From contig CAMYNL010000006.1 of assembly GCA_947259705.1 (NCBI GenBank), positions 62,001-126,000 of the forward strand: a DNA stretch of 64,000 nucleotides. The letters run 5' to 3'. The notes beneath the pieces are model-generated. The model made no database searches. It saw nothing but the letters and a program-made list of their open reading frames with translations, and had not been told where the DNA came from. The DNA comes from an uncultured Gammaproteobacteria bacterium (GTDB lineage: Bacteria; Pseudomonadota; Gammaproteobacteria; Arenicellales; JAANXG01). A program made the translations under genes and the position numbers. Below, piece by piece: positions 52,668 to 61,758 of the stretch. The number at the start of each line of letters is the position of its first letter. Positions within the stretch are counted from its first letter, which is position 1.

Positions 52668-55199
52668 ATGGTCAGTCGTCGAAAATTTCTCAAAGCGGGT
52701 GCCGCGACCGCAGTCACGCCTCTGGTCAGCTCGCCGCCGGCAGCGGCCGAAGCAAAAGAGTTGTCGCCTGGTGGCGCCGACTATTCCTACCTGAGCGGGA
52801 CCGAGCGCGAGGCGGTGGCCACTTGCTGCGCCCTGTGCGCCAGCCGTTGCCCGGCCATCGGTTACATGGAGCACGGTTATGTGGTCAAGGTGGAGGGCCA
52901 GCCCGCTTCCATCCGCAGCCTGGGAAGGCTCTGCGCCAAGGGGCAAGCCAGCGTGAACCAGGTCTACGACCCGGACCGGATCCTGCAGCCGCTCAGGCGC
53001 GTCGGCGAGCGCGGCGCCGGCAAATGGAAAAAGATCTCCTGGGAGGCGGCGCTGGGCGAGCTGGCGAGCCGCCTCAAGGCGCTCCGCGACCAGGGCCAGC
53101 CTGAACGGTTCATGTTCCACCACGGGTGGATCTCAGCCAGCGCCGAGAAACTCATTAATCGCGTGTTCCTGTCGACCTACGGCACGGCCACCATCGCCGA
53201 CAACTCCTGCTTGGGGCAGAGCGCGCGTCAGCTGGCCCACACGCTGACCTGGGGCAACGTCGAAGACAACTGGGATTTCGACAACACCCGGTTTGTGTTG
53301 AACTTCGGCAGCAATGTCATGGAGGCCCATACCAACCACGTTGCGCTGGCCCGCAGGCTGACCCTCGGGCTGGCCGATCGCAATCTCAAAATGGTGACCT
53401 TCGACGTCCGTCTATCCAACACCGCCGCCAAGTCGCATGACTGGATCCAGATCAAACCTGGGACCGATCTGGCGGTCGTCCTCGCCATGTGCCACGTGGT
53501 GATGAGTGAAGGACTATTCCGCGGCGCGGGCGAAGAGTTGCTCGAGTTCTGCCAGGTTACGCCCGAACCCGGGGCGCCGGTGGCGGAGAAGATACGTGTC
53601 TTGACCGAGCACCTGGCACCGTTCACGCCGGAGTGGGCCGAAGAGGTCAGCGGTGTCAAAGCCACGCTGATCGAGCAGATCGCCCGGGAGTTCGCCGACG
53701 CAAGGCCAGCCTGCGTCATAAGCTCGCGGGGTGCCAGCTCCCACTTCAACGGCGTCGAGACGGAACGTGCGATCCAGATGCTCGCCGCAATCACCGGCAA
53801 CATCGACAATCCGGGTGGCCGGTGCCGTGCCGTTTCCCCCCAGTGGAGCTATCCCGCGGGACCGGAAGACAAGCCGGTCGACCGCCGGCTCGAAATCCTC
53901 GATGGTGTCGCCGGCCAAGCGGCGCTGCCGATTTACGGTGTCGGCCACCAGGTCCTGAAGATGATCAAGGACGGCCGCCGCGGCCGTCCCGAGGTCTACC
54001 TTTGGTACAATTACAATCCGGTGTTCTCCAACGGCAACGTCCGGGAGAACATCGATATTCTGAAAGACGAGGCGTTGATTCCCTTTACCGTCGCCGTGAC
54101 GCCGTTCTATGACGAGTCCGCGGCGTTGGCGGACCTCATTCTTCCCGACGCCACCTTCCTGGAACGTTATGATTTCGAGGATGGCGTGTCGGCGAATCAG
54201 ATAGCAGAATACGCCATCCGACAGCCTGTGGTTCCTCCCCAGGGCGAGGTGCGGGACTTCAAGGACGTGTGCTGTGAACTCGCGGAGCGGATGGGCATGC
54301 CGCTCGGGTTTGAATCCGGCGAGCAGTTTGTCGAGCAGGCTTGCGAGATGACGCCGGAGGTGGAAAAGAATGCCGGCGGATTCGATGGCATGAAGAAAAG
54401 GGGAGTGTGGCATCACGCCGCCACTGAGCCGATTTTCCACGCCTATCGCAAAACCGTTGCCGCAGCCGACCTTGCCGGAGAGAACGTGATCCTCGATTCC
54501 ACCAGCGGCGTGTATTGGGACTGGAAAGCGGGCGGCGCAGCCAGCGCCAGCGACGCTCGGCGCATGGGCTACCACGCCAGCCCCGGTGCCTACCGGGGCT
54601 ACATAGCGCAGATGATAGGCGATGCGGCCTATGCCGGGTTCCGGCCTGCAGGGGTCAACAAGTCAGGCTATTTCGAGTTGTATTCCAAGACCCTGGAAGC
54701 AACCGGCCACGCGCCACTGCCGAGCTATGTCGCCATTCCCGAGCACCAGGCGATGCAGCCCGGCGAATTGATCCTCACTACCTTCCGGATCAACGTACAG
54801 ACCCTGTCGCGGACCGAGAACTGCATGTGGTTGAACGAGATTGATAGTGACGGCTCGGTTTGGATCAATCCGGAGTCGGCGGGGGCAGTAGGGATCGGCG
54901 ATGGCGACCGGATCAAGATCAAATCCCCCCTCGGCGAGATCGAGGCCACGGCGCGGGTGACCGAAAACGCCGTCCCCGGCATTGTTGCGGTTTCCAGCCA
55001 TGGCGGACGTTGGGAGTATGGAAGATATGCGTCCGGCAACAAGGCGCCCTTCGCCATCGACAACGACGCACCGAACCAGGCCCTCAAGTGGTGGAGCGAT
55101 GATCGCAAACACCCCAACTGGATCATTCCCAATGCGCCGGAGCCGATTAGTGGGCAGCAACGCTGGATGGATACGGTGGTGTCGGTGAGAAAGGCCTGA
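52668..55199 (+). CDS. Tat-exported molybdopterin oxidoreductase, catalytic subunit of unknown substrate
   Basis: 843 residues. Tat signal SRRKFLKAGAATAV; [4Fe-4S] motif CCALCASRC with a later LCAKG cysteine; a candidate molybdenum-ligand cysteine in ADNSCLGQSARQLAHTLTWG; and the C-terminal dinucleotide-binding domain (LILTTFRINVQTLSR, VAVSSHGGRWEYGRYASGNK). Subunit set and style resemble PsrA/PhsA/TtrA/SoeA relatives. The Tat signal indicates a periplasmic site, unlike cytoplasmic SoeA. Candidate substrates are sulfur oxyanions, polysulfide, arsenite or selenate; the sequence alone does not decide. No TorD-type chaperone gene is adjacent. Confidence 0.88.
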   Translation: MVSRRKFLKAGAATAVTPLVSSPPAAAEAKELSPGGADYSYLSGTEREAVATCCALCASRCPAIGYMEHGYVVKVEGQPASIRSLGRLCAKGQASVNQVYDPDRILQPLRRVGERGAGKWKKISWEAALGELASRLKALRDQGQPERFMFHHGWISASAEKLINRVFLSTYGTATIADNSCLGQSARQLAHTLTWGNVEDNWDFDNTRFVLNFGSNVMEAHTNHVALARRLTLGLADRNLKMVTFDVRLSNTAAKSHDWIQIKPGTDLAVVLAMCHVVMSEGLFRGAGEELLEFCQVTPEPGAPVAEKIRVLTEHLAPFTPEWAEEVSGVKATLIEQIAREFADARPACVISSRGASSHFNGVETERAIQMLAAITGNIDNPGGRCRAVSPQWSYPAGPEDKPVDRRLEILDGVAGQAALPIYGVGHQVLKMIKDGRRGRPEVYLWYNYNPVFSNGNVRENIDILKDEALIPFTVAVTPFYDESAALADLILPDATFLERYDFEDGVSANQIAEYAIRQPVVPPQGEVRDFKDVCCELAERMGMPLGFESGEQFVEQACEMTPEVEKNAGGFDGMKKRGVWHHAATEPIFHAYRKTVAAADLAGENVILDSTSGVYWDWKAGGAASASDARRMGYHASPGAYRGYIAQMIGDAAYAGFRPAGVNKSGYFELYSKTLEATGHAPLPSYVAIPEHQAMQPGELILTTFRINVQTLSRTENCMWLNEIDSDGSVWINPESAGAVGIGDGDRIKIKSPLGEIEATARVTENAVPGIVAVSSHGGRWEYGRYASGNKAPFAIDNDAPNQALKWWSDDRKHPNWIIPNAPEPISGQQRWMDTVVSVRKA

Positions 55200-55575
55200 C
55201 CTCAGGGCGATAACGCAGGCTACGGCGGACCCGAACGCGGGACCGGCGATCTGTCCCCGCTTGCGGTGCCGGCTTCTCAGCAGAAGTCGGACGGTTGACC
55301 TCTGACTGACTGAGCTGCTACCGACACGCCGATCCTATCGAGTGTCGCGTTCGGGGATGTGCCCGAAGACCCGCGGTTGCAGCTCACTCTTCGACTCAGC
55401 CACGGTTTTGCTGCCTACCGATCCCGTCGACCTGTTCCTTGGATTGGCGGTTTTCGGATCGGCGCAAAAAATGGTGAGACGGTGTGATCGATCGGCTCTT
55501 CATCGGGCCCTTACAGGGACCCAAGCTGCGACCACCTGTCTATCAAGAGTTTTTTCTGCCTGGGGGGCGATGCAG
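55200..55575. other. Intergenic region after the respiratory operon
   Basis: 376 bp between convergent genes. I see no recognisable gene. A GGGCCC palindrome and a T6 run near 55550 are present but do not form a clear terminator. Confidence 0.45.
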
Positions 55576-55830
55576 CTAGTCGTCAGTCTCCATCGGTGGT
55601 GTCCAGCCGGCCGCCTGCGCGCGCTGCAGCGCCTCGGCGGAGATACGGTCGTGGCGCTGCCGCAGTTCGGCTGGGAGGCTGGAGACCAGATGGCCGTAAG
55701 GCTCCCAGGCCTGAAATACCTTGTCGTAGAGAGCCTGGATGCGGCGGAGGCTCCAACCGGCGCAGGTCTCCCCCTCGTCCAGCAGGCCGAATATCCAGGC
55801 GTCGCGTATGATCCGCGCGATGTCTGTCAT
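55576..55830 (-). CDS. Small protein of unknown function
   Basis: 84 residues from the ATG at 55830. Sequence begins MTDIARIIRDAWIFGLL and contains ETCAGWSLRRIQALYDKVF, AWEPYGHLVSSLP and ends in acidic residues. The balanced amphipathic composition and lack of Arg/Pro excess argue for a real gene. The frame is open for 30 more codons upstream but that part looks non-coding. No family is recognised. It is divergent from lutA and convergent with the molybdoenzyme gene. Confidence 0.6.
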   Translation of the reverse strand: MTDIARIIRDAWIFGLLDEGETCAGWSLRRIQALYDKVFQAWEPYGHLVSSLPAELRQRHDRISAEALQRAQAAGWTPPMETDD

Positions 55831-56074
55831 GCCGCTTTCGCGGTCCTTGTCGATACCGGGATATGTCCTCTCTGCTGCCACAATCCCGCAATCTTGAGCA
55901 CGCTGCGTGGTCGCTGTCAATGCTCCACTGCCCGCTTGCCCCCGCTGTGGCCAAAACCGGGCAGAGGGTCGCGAATACTGTTCACTGAATCATGATGCGG
56001 CGTGATAATCTTGCCGCTGAATACCCCTCAGCCTCGCCGACGGAGACGCGTCCGCTGAACCAGTTAGACAAGCC

Positions 56075-56845
56075 GTGTCGGAAGAAAAGAAAAACGTCGC
56101 CCTGTTCGTGACCTGCCTGGTGGACCTGTTCCGGCCCAATGTGGGTTTCGCCGCCGTGCGCCTGCTCGAGAAGGCGGGCTGCCGGGTGTCGGTGCCGGCC
56201 GCGCAGACCTGCTGTGGTCAGCCTGCCTATAACAGCGGTGATCGGAAAACCACGGCAGATATCGCGCGCCAGGTGATTCGCACCTTCGCCGACTATGACT
56301 ACGTCGTCGCGCCCTCGGGATCCTGCCTGGGCATGCTCAAGGAACATTATCCCAGGCTGTTTCCCGATGATTCGGCATGGGGACCGCGGGCCGCAGATCT
56401 GGCGGAGCGCTGCTACGAGCTGACCTCGTTTCTGGTCGAGGTATGCGGGTGCATGGACATTGCGACTTCGCTGCCGGCCAGCGCCACCTACCATGACTCC
56501 TGTTCCGGTCTGCGCGAGCTGGGCATCAAGCAACAGCCGCGCTCCCTGCTCGGCCAGGTGGAAGGCCTGCAACTGAGCGAAATGGAGGACACGGAAGTCT
56601 GTTGCGGCTTCGGCGGAACCTTTTGCGTCAAGTACCCACAGATCTCCGAGCGCATGGTCAGCGACAAGGTGGACAACATCATCGCCAGCGGCGCCGACAT
56701 GGTGCTGGGGGGTGACCTGGGCTGCCTGCTGAACATCTCCGGACGACTGAAGAGGCAGGGCAGCAAGGTGCGGGCCTACCACGTTGCCGAGGTACTGGCC
56801 GGGATGACCGACCTCCCGGCGATCGGGGAGGCCGATGGCGAGTGA
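56075..56845 (+). CDS. lutA: Lactate utilisation Fe-S protein LutA
   Basis: 256 residues with two cysteine-rich CCG domains (TCCGQPAYNSG and VCCGFGGTFCVKYP) as in heterodisulfide reductase D / GlpC relatives. With LutB and LutC it forms a cytoplasmic L-lactate oxidising complex. GTG start with a weak ribosome-binding site. lutB follows after 21 bp. Confidence 0.92.
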   Translation: MSEEKKNVALFVTCLVDLFRPNVGFAAVRLLEKAGCRVSVPAAQTCCGQPAYNSGDRKTTADIARQVIRTFADYDYVVAPSGSCLGMLKEHYPRLFPDDSAWGPRAADLAERCYELTSFLVEVCGCMDIATSLPASATYHDSCSGLRELGIKQQPRSLLGQVEGLQLSEMEDTEVCCGFGGTFCVKYPQISERMVSDKVDNIIASGADMVLGGDLGCLLNISGRLKRQGSKVRAYHVAEVLAGMTDLPAIGEADGE

Positions 56846-56866
56846 TCTCGAACCGACGGTGACGGC

Positions 56867-58273
56867 ATGGCTTTGACGGCACGGGAATTCAAGCACCAGG
56901 CGGAAGTCGCCCTGCACGACGTCAACCTGCAGCGCGCCCTGGCCAAGGCCAAGGGCGGCTTCGTCGCCAAGCGGCGTGCGGCGGTGGCGGCGCTGCCCGA
57001 ATTCGAGGAAATCAGGACGGCGGCCAGGGCCATCAAGAACCATACCCTGGCCAATCTCGACGCCTACCTCGAGCAGTTCGAGCGCAAGGTGGAGGAGTCG
57101 GGAGGCAAGGTGCACTGGGCGCGGACGCCGGAAGAGGCCTGCGAGACGATCCAGGGCCTCATCGGCAGCGAGCCGCGCCAGGTGCTCAAGGGAAAATCCA
57201 TGGTCTCCGAGGAAATCGATCTGAACCACGCGCTGGAGCAGCATGGGCACACCATGGTGGAGACGGATCTGGGCGAATACATCATCCAGCTGGCCCACGA
57301 GCGCCCCAGCCACATCATCGCACCGGCGGTACACAAGACACGGGAGCAGATCACCGACCTGTTTCATACCGAGCACCCGAAATACGGCCTGACCCAGCCG
57401 GTCACCGAGGTGGGAGCCATCGTCGACGAGGCGCGGCAGGTGCTGCGCACCAAGTTCCTGAATTCGGAGTTCGGCATCACCGGGGCCAACTTTCTGATCG
57501 CCGAGACCGGCTCGACGGTGATCGTCACCAACGAGGGCAACGGAGACCTGAGCCAGATCTTGCCGCGTGTGCACATAGTGACCGCCAGTATCGAGAAGGT
57601 GGTGCCGACGCTGGACGACATGAGCACCCTGCTGCGCCTGCTCGGCCGCAGCGCCACCGGCCAGGAGATCACCAGCTACACGACCCTCTCCACCGGGCCC
57701 CGTCGCGCCGACGACCGGGACGGGCCGGAGGAATTCCACGTGGTGCTGCTGGACAACGGCCGCAGCACGATGCTGGGCAACGAGTTTCGTGACATGTTGC
57801 GCTGCATCCGCTGCGGCGCCTGCCTGAACCACTGCCCGGTGTATGGCGCCATCGGTGGGCATGCCTACGGCTGGGTGTATCCGGGTCCCATGGGCTCGGT
57901 GCTGACACCGCTCATGATCGGGCTGGAGAACGCCGCCGATCTGCCGCATGCCTGCACCCTCAACGGCCGTTGCCAGGAAGTCTGCCCGATGAGTATCCCG
58001 CTGCCCGATATGCTGCGCGCGCTGCGCTTCAAGGAGCACGAGCGCAGGATCACCAGCGCGCGCTCGCGCGGCGCGCTGCGAGCATGGGCCTACCTGGCGC
58101 GGCGCCCGCGCCTGTACCAGGCGGTCACCGGCCTCGCCATGCGCGTGCTGCGGCAATTGGCGCGGGGTCGCGGCCGTTTCCGGTCGTTGCCGCTGGCGGC
58201 GGGCTGGACGGGATCGCGCGACCTGCCGGCGCCCCAGGGCAAGACCTTTCAGGCCCAGTGGCGACGCCGGTGA
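56867..58273 (+). CDS. lutB: Lactate utilisation Fe-S protein LutB
   Basis: 468 residues. N-terminal LUD domain (KGKSMVSEEIDLNHALE, GITGANFLIAETGSTVIVTNEGN) and C-terminal double [4Fe-4S] ferredoxin region (CIRCGACLNHCPVYG, CTLNGRCQEVCPMSIPL). Stop overlaps the lutC start as GTGA, so expression is coupled. Confidence 0.93.
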   Translation: MALTAREFKHQAEVALHDVNLQRALAKAKGGFVAKRRAAVAALPEFEEIRTAARAIKNHTLANLDAYLEQFERKVEESGGKVHWARTPEEACETIQGLIGSEPRQVLKGKSMVSEEIDLNHALEQHGHTMVETDLGEYIIQLAHERPSHIIAPAVHKTREQITDLFHTEHPKYGLTQPVTEVGAIVDEARQVLRTKFLNSEFGITGANFLIAETGSTVIVTNEGNGDLSQILPRVHIVTASIEKVVPTLDDMSTLLRLLGRSATGQEITSYTTLSTGPRRADDRDGPEEFHVVLLDNGRSTMLGNEFRDMLRCIRCGACLNHCPVYGAIGGHAYGWVYPGPMGSVLTPLMIGLENAADLPHACTLNGRCQEVCPMSIPLPDMLRALRFKEHERRITSARSRGALRAWAYLARRPRLYQAVTGLAMRVLRQLARGRGRFRSLPLAAGWTGSRDLPAPQGKTFQAQWRRR

Positions 58274-58896
58274 GCGGCGCGCGCGAAGAGATCCTGGGAC
58301 GCATTCGAACGGCGCTCCTCGCCGGGGGTGGCGATGCCGGTCTGGCGCGGAAGGAGGCGGTCCGCCCGGCGCTGCAGCAGGATCCAGTGACAAACTTCGT
58401 CGACAAGCTCAAGGCTGCGTCCGCCAGCGTGACCCGCGTCCCCGACCTGCCGGACGTGGTCGAGGCGATAGCCGACTATCTGCAGCACCACCACTTGCCC
58501 ACGGCCCTGGTTATCGGCAATGACCCGCCGCTGCCGGAACTGGCGTGGCCCGCGGACTGGGAGCTGGCGCGGCGGCCGGCGGCCGGCGACGACCACGTCA
58601 GCGTGACCGGGGCCTTCGCCGCCATCGCGGAAACCGGCAGCCTGGTGATGCTGTCCGGGCCCGGGCATCCCACCAGCTTGAACTTCCTTCCCGACGACCA
58701 CATCGTCGTGCTGCGGGCGAGCCAGGTGGTGGCGCACATGGAGGACGTGTGGGCGCTGTTGCGGGCCCGGGACGGTGGGATGCCACGTACGGTAAACATC
58801 ATCACCGGCCCGTCGCGCACGGCAGACGTGGAACAGACGATACAGCTCGGCGCGCACGGTCCCCGGCGCCTGCACGTGGTTCTCGTTGCCGGATGA
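58270..58896 (+). CDS. lutC: Lactate utilisation protein LutC
   Basis: 208 residues, LUD-domain protein: GAREEILGRIRTALL at the N-terminus, VTGAFAAIAETGSLVMLSG, LNFLPDDHIVVLR and the C-terminal ITGPSRTADVEQTIQLGAHGP. Completes the lutABC operon. GTG start at 58270 is chosen for the overlap with lutB and the family-typical beginning. Confidence 0.92.
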   Translation: MSGAREEILGRIRTALLAGGGDAGLARKEAVRPALQQDPVTNFVDKLKAASASVTRVPDLPDVVEAIADYLQHHHLPTALVIGNDPPLPELAWPADWELARRPAAGDDHVSVTGAFAAIAETGSLVMLSGPGHPTSLNFLPDDHIVVLRASQVVAHMEDVWALLRARDGGMPRTVNIITGPSRTADVEQTIQLGAHGPRRLHVVLVAG

Positions 58897-58976
58897 AGCG
58901 GCGGGCCGGCGCCGCTGCCCGTGTGTGCCGTTACTCGGCCCCGAGTTGGCACCCCCGTCCGTAACGCCGCATCGAA

Positions 58977-59858
58977 ATGTTCGTCCGCGTAGCTACCATC
59001 GTCCTGCCCATCTTCGCCATCGTTGCGCTGGGTTATCTCTACGCCCGCCGCAAGCAGCCGCAGATGGCCGCCGTCAATCAGATAAACATGGATGTGTTCA
59101 TTCCGGCGCTGATCTTCTATGTGCTGTCGCGCAGGGAGTTCTCCCTCGACGCCTATGTCGACCTCGCCCTGGCAGGCATCGTGGTGGTACTGGGTTCCGG
59201 CCTGCTGGCATATCCCGTCGCCCGCAAGATCGGCTGCGACTGGCGTACCTTCGTGCCGCCCATGATGTTCACCAATTATGGCAACCTGGGCCTGCCGCTG
59301 TTCGTGTTCGCCTTCGGGGACTCCGCGCTGTCCGCGGCCGTGGTCCTGTTCATCGCCGGCAACTTCCTGCATTTTTCCCTCGGGCGCTATCTCCTCGATC
59401 ACAGCCTGCACCCGCTGGAGCTGCTGCGGTCCCCGATCCTGCTGGCGTCGATCATCGGCCTGCTGTTCAGCATCATGCGCTGGCACCTGCCGCCTGCACT
59501 GGCCATCCCCATCGAGATGCTGGGCCAGGTGTCCATCCCGCTGCTGCTGTTTTCACTGGGTGTGCGTCTGATCGACATCGACTGGCGCGACTGGCGGCTG
59601 GGCCTGATCGCCGCCGTGGTATGCCCGGCGGTAGGTTTGATCATGGCAGTGGTGGCAGCACCCCTTTTCACCCTCGGTGACCTGCAGACCCGGCAGCTGC
59701 TGCTGTTTGGCGCACTGCCGCCGGCGGTGCTGAACTTTCTGTTCGCCGAACAGTTCAACCAGGAGCCCGGCAAGGTGGCGTCGATCGTAATGATCGGCAA
59801 TCTTTCCAGCGTGTTGGTGATTCCGCTGATGCTGGCCCTGCTGCTGCGCCCGGCTTGA
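58977..59858 (+). CDS. AEC-family (auxin efflux carrier type) transporter
   Basis: 293 residues with about ten hydrophobic segments in two halves, beginning VRVATIVLPIFAIVALGYLYAR and including the TNYGNLGLPLFVFAFG motif and ALPPAVLNFLFAEQF. AEC carriers move small organic anions such as malonate or malate. 80 bp downstream of lutC with no lactate permease seen, it could serve the lut pathway, but this is inference. Confidence 0.88.
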   Translation: MFVRVATIVLPIFAIVALGYLYARRKQPQMAAVNQINMDVFIPALIFYVLSRREFSLDAYVDLALAGIVVVLGSGLLAYPVARKIGCDWRTFVPPMMFTNYGNLGLPLFVFAFGDSALSAAVVLFIAGNFLHFSLGRYLLDHSLHPLELLRSPILLASIIGLLFSIMRWHLPPALAIPIEMLGQVSIPLLLFSLGVRLIDIDWRDWRLGLIAAVVCPAVGLIMAVVAAPLFTLGDLQTRQLLLFGALPPAVLNFLFAEQFNQEPGKVASIVMIGNLSSVLVIPLMLALLLRPA

Positions 59859-59960
59859 AGGATCCACGCCTGTCGTCGACAGGGCAGGGCGCGATGGTCA
59901 AACTGCTTGATTTTTCCGGTCACGACGTTACCCTACCGGGCCTCACCCGAGTTTGACCCG

Positions 59961-60476
59961 ATGACCCCCAAGGCACACTACGACTACGAGGAACTGCTGG
60001 CCTGTGGCCGCGGGGAGCTGTTCGGGCCGGGCAACGCGCAGCTGCCCCTGCCGCCCATGCTCATGTTCGACCGCATCGTCCGGATCAACGCCGACGGCGG
60101 CAACAGCGGAAAGGGGGAGGCGATCGCCGAGCTGGACATCATTCCCGGCCTGTGGTTCTTCGATTGCCATTTTGCCGGCGACCCGGTCATGCCCGGGTGC
60201 CTGGGGCTGGACGCACTGTGGCAGCTGATCGGCTTTTTCCTGGGCTGGCGCGGAGGGCCGGGTCGCGGCCGGGCGCTGGGGGCCGGTGAAGTCAAGTTCA
60301 CCGGTCAAATCACACCCGCCACCAGACTGGTGCGCTACGAGATTGAGTTCAAGCGCGTTATCATGCGTAAGCTCTACATGGGAATCGCCGACGGACGGGT
60401 CATTGCGGACGGCACGGAGATCTACACCGCGAATGACCTGCGCGTGGGCCTGTTTACAACTACTGACGCTTTTTAA
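59961..60476 (+). CDS. fabA: 3-hydroxydecanoyl-ACP dehydratase/isomerase
   Basis: 171 residues, the standard FabA length. The active-site His lies in [23 protein letters not shown]. It introduces the cis double bond in anaerobic unsaturated fatty-acid synthesis. ATG 59961 ([13 protein letters not shown]) is the family start. fabB begins 8 bp after the stop, the usual pair. Confidence 0.97.
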   Translation: MTPKAHYDYEELLACGRGELFGPGNAQLPLPPMLMFDRIVRINADGGNSGKGEAIAELDIIPGLWFFDCHFAGDPVMPGCLGLDALWQLIGFFLGWRGGPGRGRALGAGEVKFTGQITPATRLVRYEIEFKRVIMRKLYMGIADGRVIADGTEIYTANDLRVGLFTTTDAF

Positions 60477-60484
60477 CCGAGACT

Positions 60485-61702
60485 ATGCGCCGCGTTGTCG
60501 TTACCGGAATTGGTATTGTTTCCAGTATCGGAAACAATCAGCGGGATGTGCTCGACAGTCTGCGGCGGGGGCGATCCGGCATTGCCGCCCAGCCCGAGTA
60601 CGAGCGCATGGGCATGCGCAGCCAGGTGGAAGGCAGCATCCGGATCGACCTCGACAGTCAGATAGACCGCAAGGTCAAGCGTTTCATGGGAGACGCCGCT
60701 GCCTACAACTACGTGGCCATGCGTGAGGCCGTTGCCGACGCCGGCTTCGAGCCCGGTCAGGTATCCGATCCCCGCATCGGGCTGATCACCGGCTCTGGCG
60801 GCGGGTCGACCGCCAATACGGTGCAGGCCGCCGACCTGCTCCGTGAGCGCGGCGTGCGCAAGGTCGGCCCCTACATGGTCACCCGGACCATGTCCAGCAC
60901 CACCGCTGCCTGCGTTGGCACTGCGTTCAAGATCAAAGGAGTCAGCTACTCCATCAGTTCCGCCTGCGCCACCAGCGCCCATTGCATTGGCCACGCGGCG
61001 GAGTTGATCCAACTCGGCAAGCAGGACGTGGTTTTCGCCGGCGGCGGCGAGGAGGTGCACTGGTCCATGTCGGTGCTGTTCGATGCCATGGGTGCCTTGT
61101 CCAGCAATTTTAATGACACCCCGGAGCGCGCGTCGCGCGCCTACGACGTAGACCGCGACGGCTTCGTTATCTCGGGGGGTGGCGGGATACTCGTGATGGA
61201 GGAACTGGAACATGCGCGCCGGCGGGGGGCTTCCATCTACGCCGAGCTTGCGGGTTATGGGGCGACATCGGATGGTTATGACATGGTGCAGCCGTCGGGC
61301 GAGGGCGCGGTTCGCTGCATGCGCCAGTCACTGGCGGGCCTGGAGGGGGGCGTTGACTACATCAATGCCCACGGCACCAGCACGCCGGTGGGAGATCTTC
61401 GCGAACTGGAAGCCCTGCGCGAGGTATTCGGTGAATCGGTGCCGCCGGTCAGTTCCACCAAGTCCCTGACCGGTCACGCGCTGGGAGCGGCGGGTGTCTG
61501 TGAGGCGGTGTACTGTCTGTTGATGATGAAACACGGCTTCATCGTGGCCTCGGCCAATATCGACCAGCTGGACCCCGCCGCCGCGGACTTCCCCTTGGTT
61601 ACCCAGACCCAGACGGCAGTAACACTGCGTCGTGTCATGTCCAACAGCTTCGGCTTTGGCGGCACCAACAGCACACTGGTGTTCGCGAGCTTCGAAGACT
61701 GA
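60485..61702 (+). CDS. fabB: 3-oxoacyl-ACP synthase I
   Basis: 405 residues. Cys-His-His catalytic triad in [20 protein letters not shown] and [12 protein letters not shown], plus the C-terminal [13 protein letters not shown]. Elongates the cis-3-decenoyl-ACP made by FabA. FabA/FabB pairing is typical of Gammaproteobacteria and some Alphaproteobacteria. Confidence 0.97.
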   Translation: MRRVVVTGIGIVSSIGNNQRDVLDSLRRGRSGIAAQPEYERMGMRSQVEGSIRIDLDSQIDRKVKRFMGDAAAYNYVAMREAVADAGFEPGQVSDPRIGLITGSGGGSTANTVQAADLLRERGVRKVGPYMVTRTMSSTTAACVGTAFKIKGVSYSISSACATSAHCIGHAAELIQLGKQDVVFAGGGEEVHWSMSVLFDAMGALSSNFNDTPERASRAYDVDRDGFVISGGGGILVMEELEHARRRGASIYAELAGYGATSDGYDMVQPSGEGAVRCMRQSLAGLEGGVDYINAHGTSTPVGDLRELEALREVFGESVPPVSSTKSLTGHALGAAGVCEAVYCLLMMKHGFIVASANIDQLDPAAADFPLVTQTQTAVTLRRVMSNSFGFGGTNSTLVFASFED

Positions 61703-61758
61703 GCGCGGGCCCGCCGCGCCGCGGCGAACAACCCCCCACCGAGCGGATCAGCCGAGCA

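Noticed and set aside
48828-55199. Interpretation as a standard SoeABC sulfite-oxidising complex
   Set aside because: SoeA is cytoplasmic and lacks a Tat signal. Here the Mo and Fe-S subunits both carry Tat-like signals and two cytochromes are added.
55982-58393. An 803-codon open frame on the minus strand opposite lutABC
   Set aside because: It is antisense to three well-recognised lut genes. Its translation is His/Arg/Gly-rich without motifs, a typical product of GC-rich codon bias.
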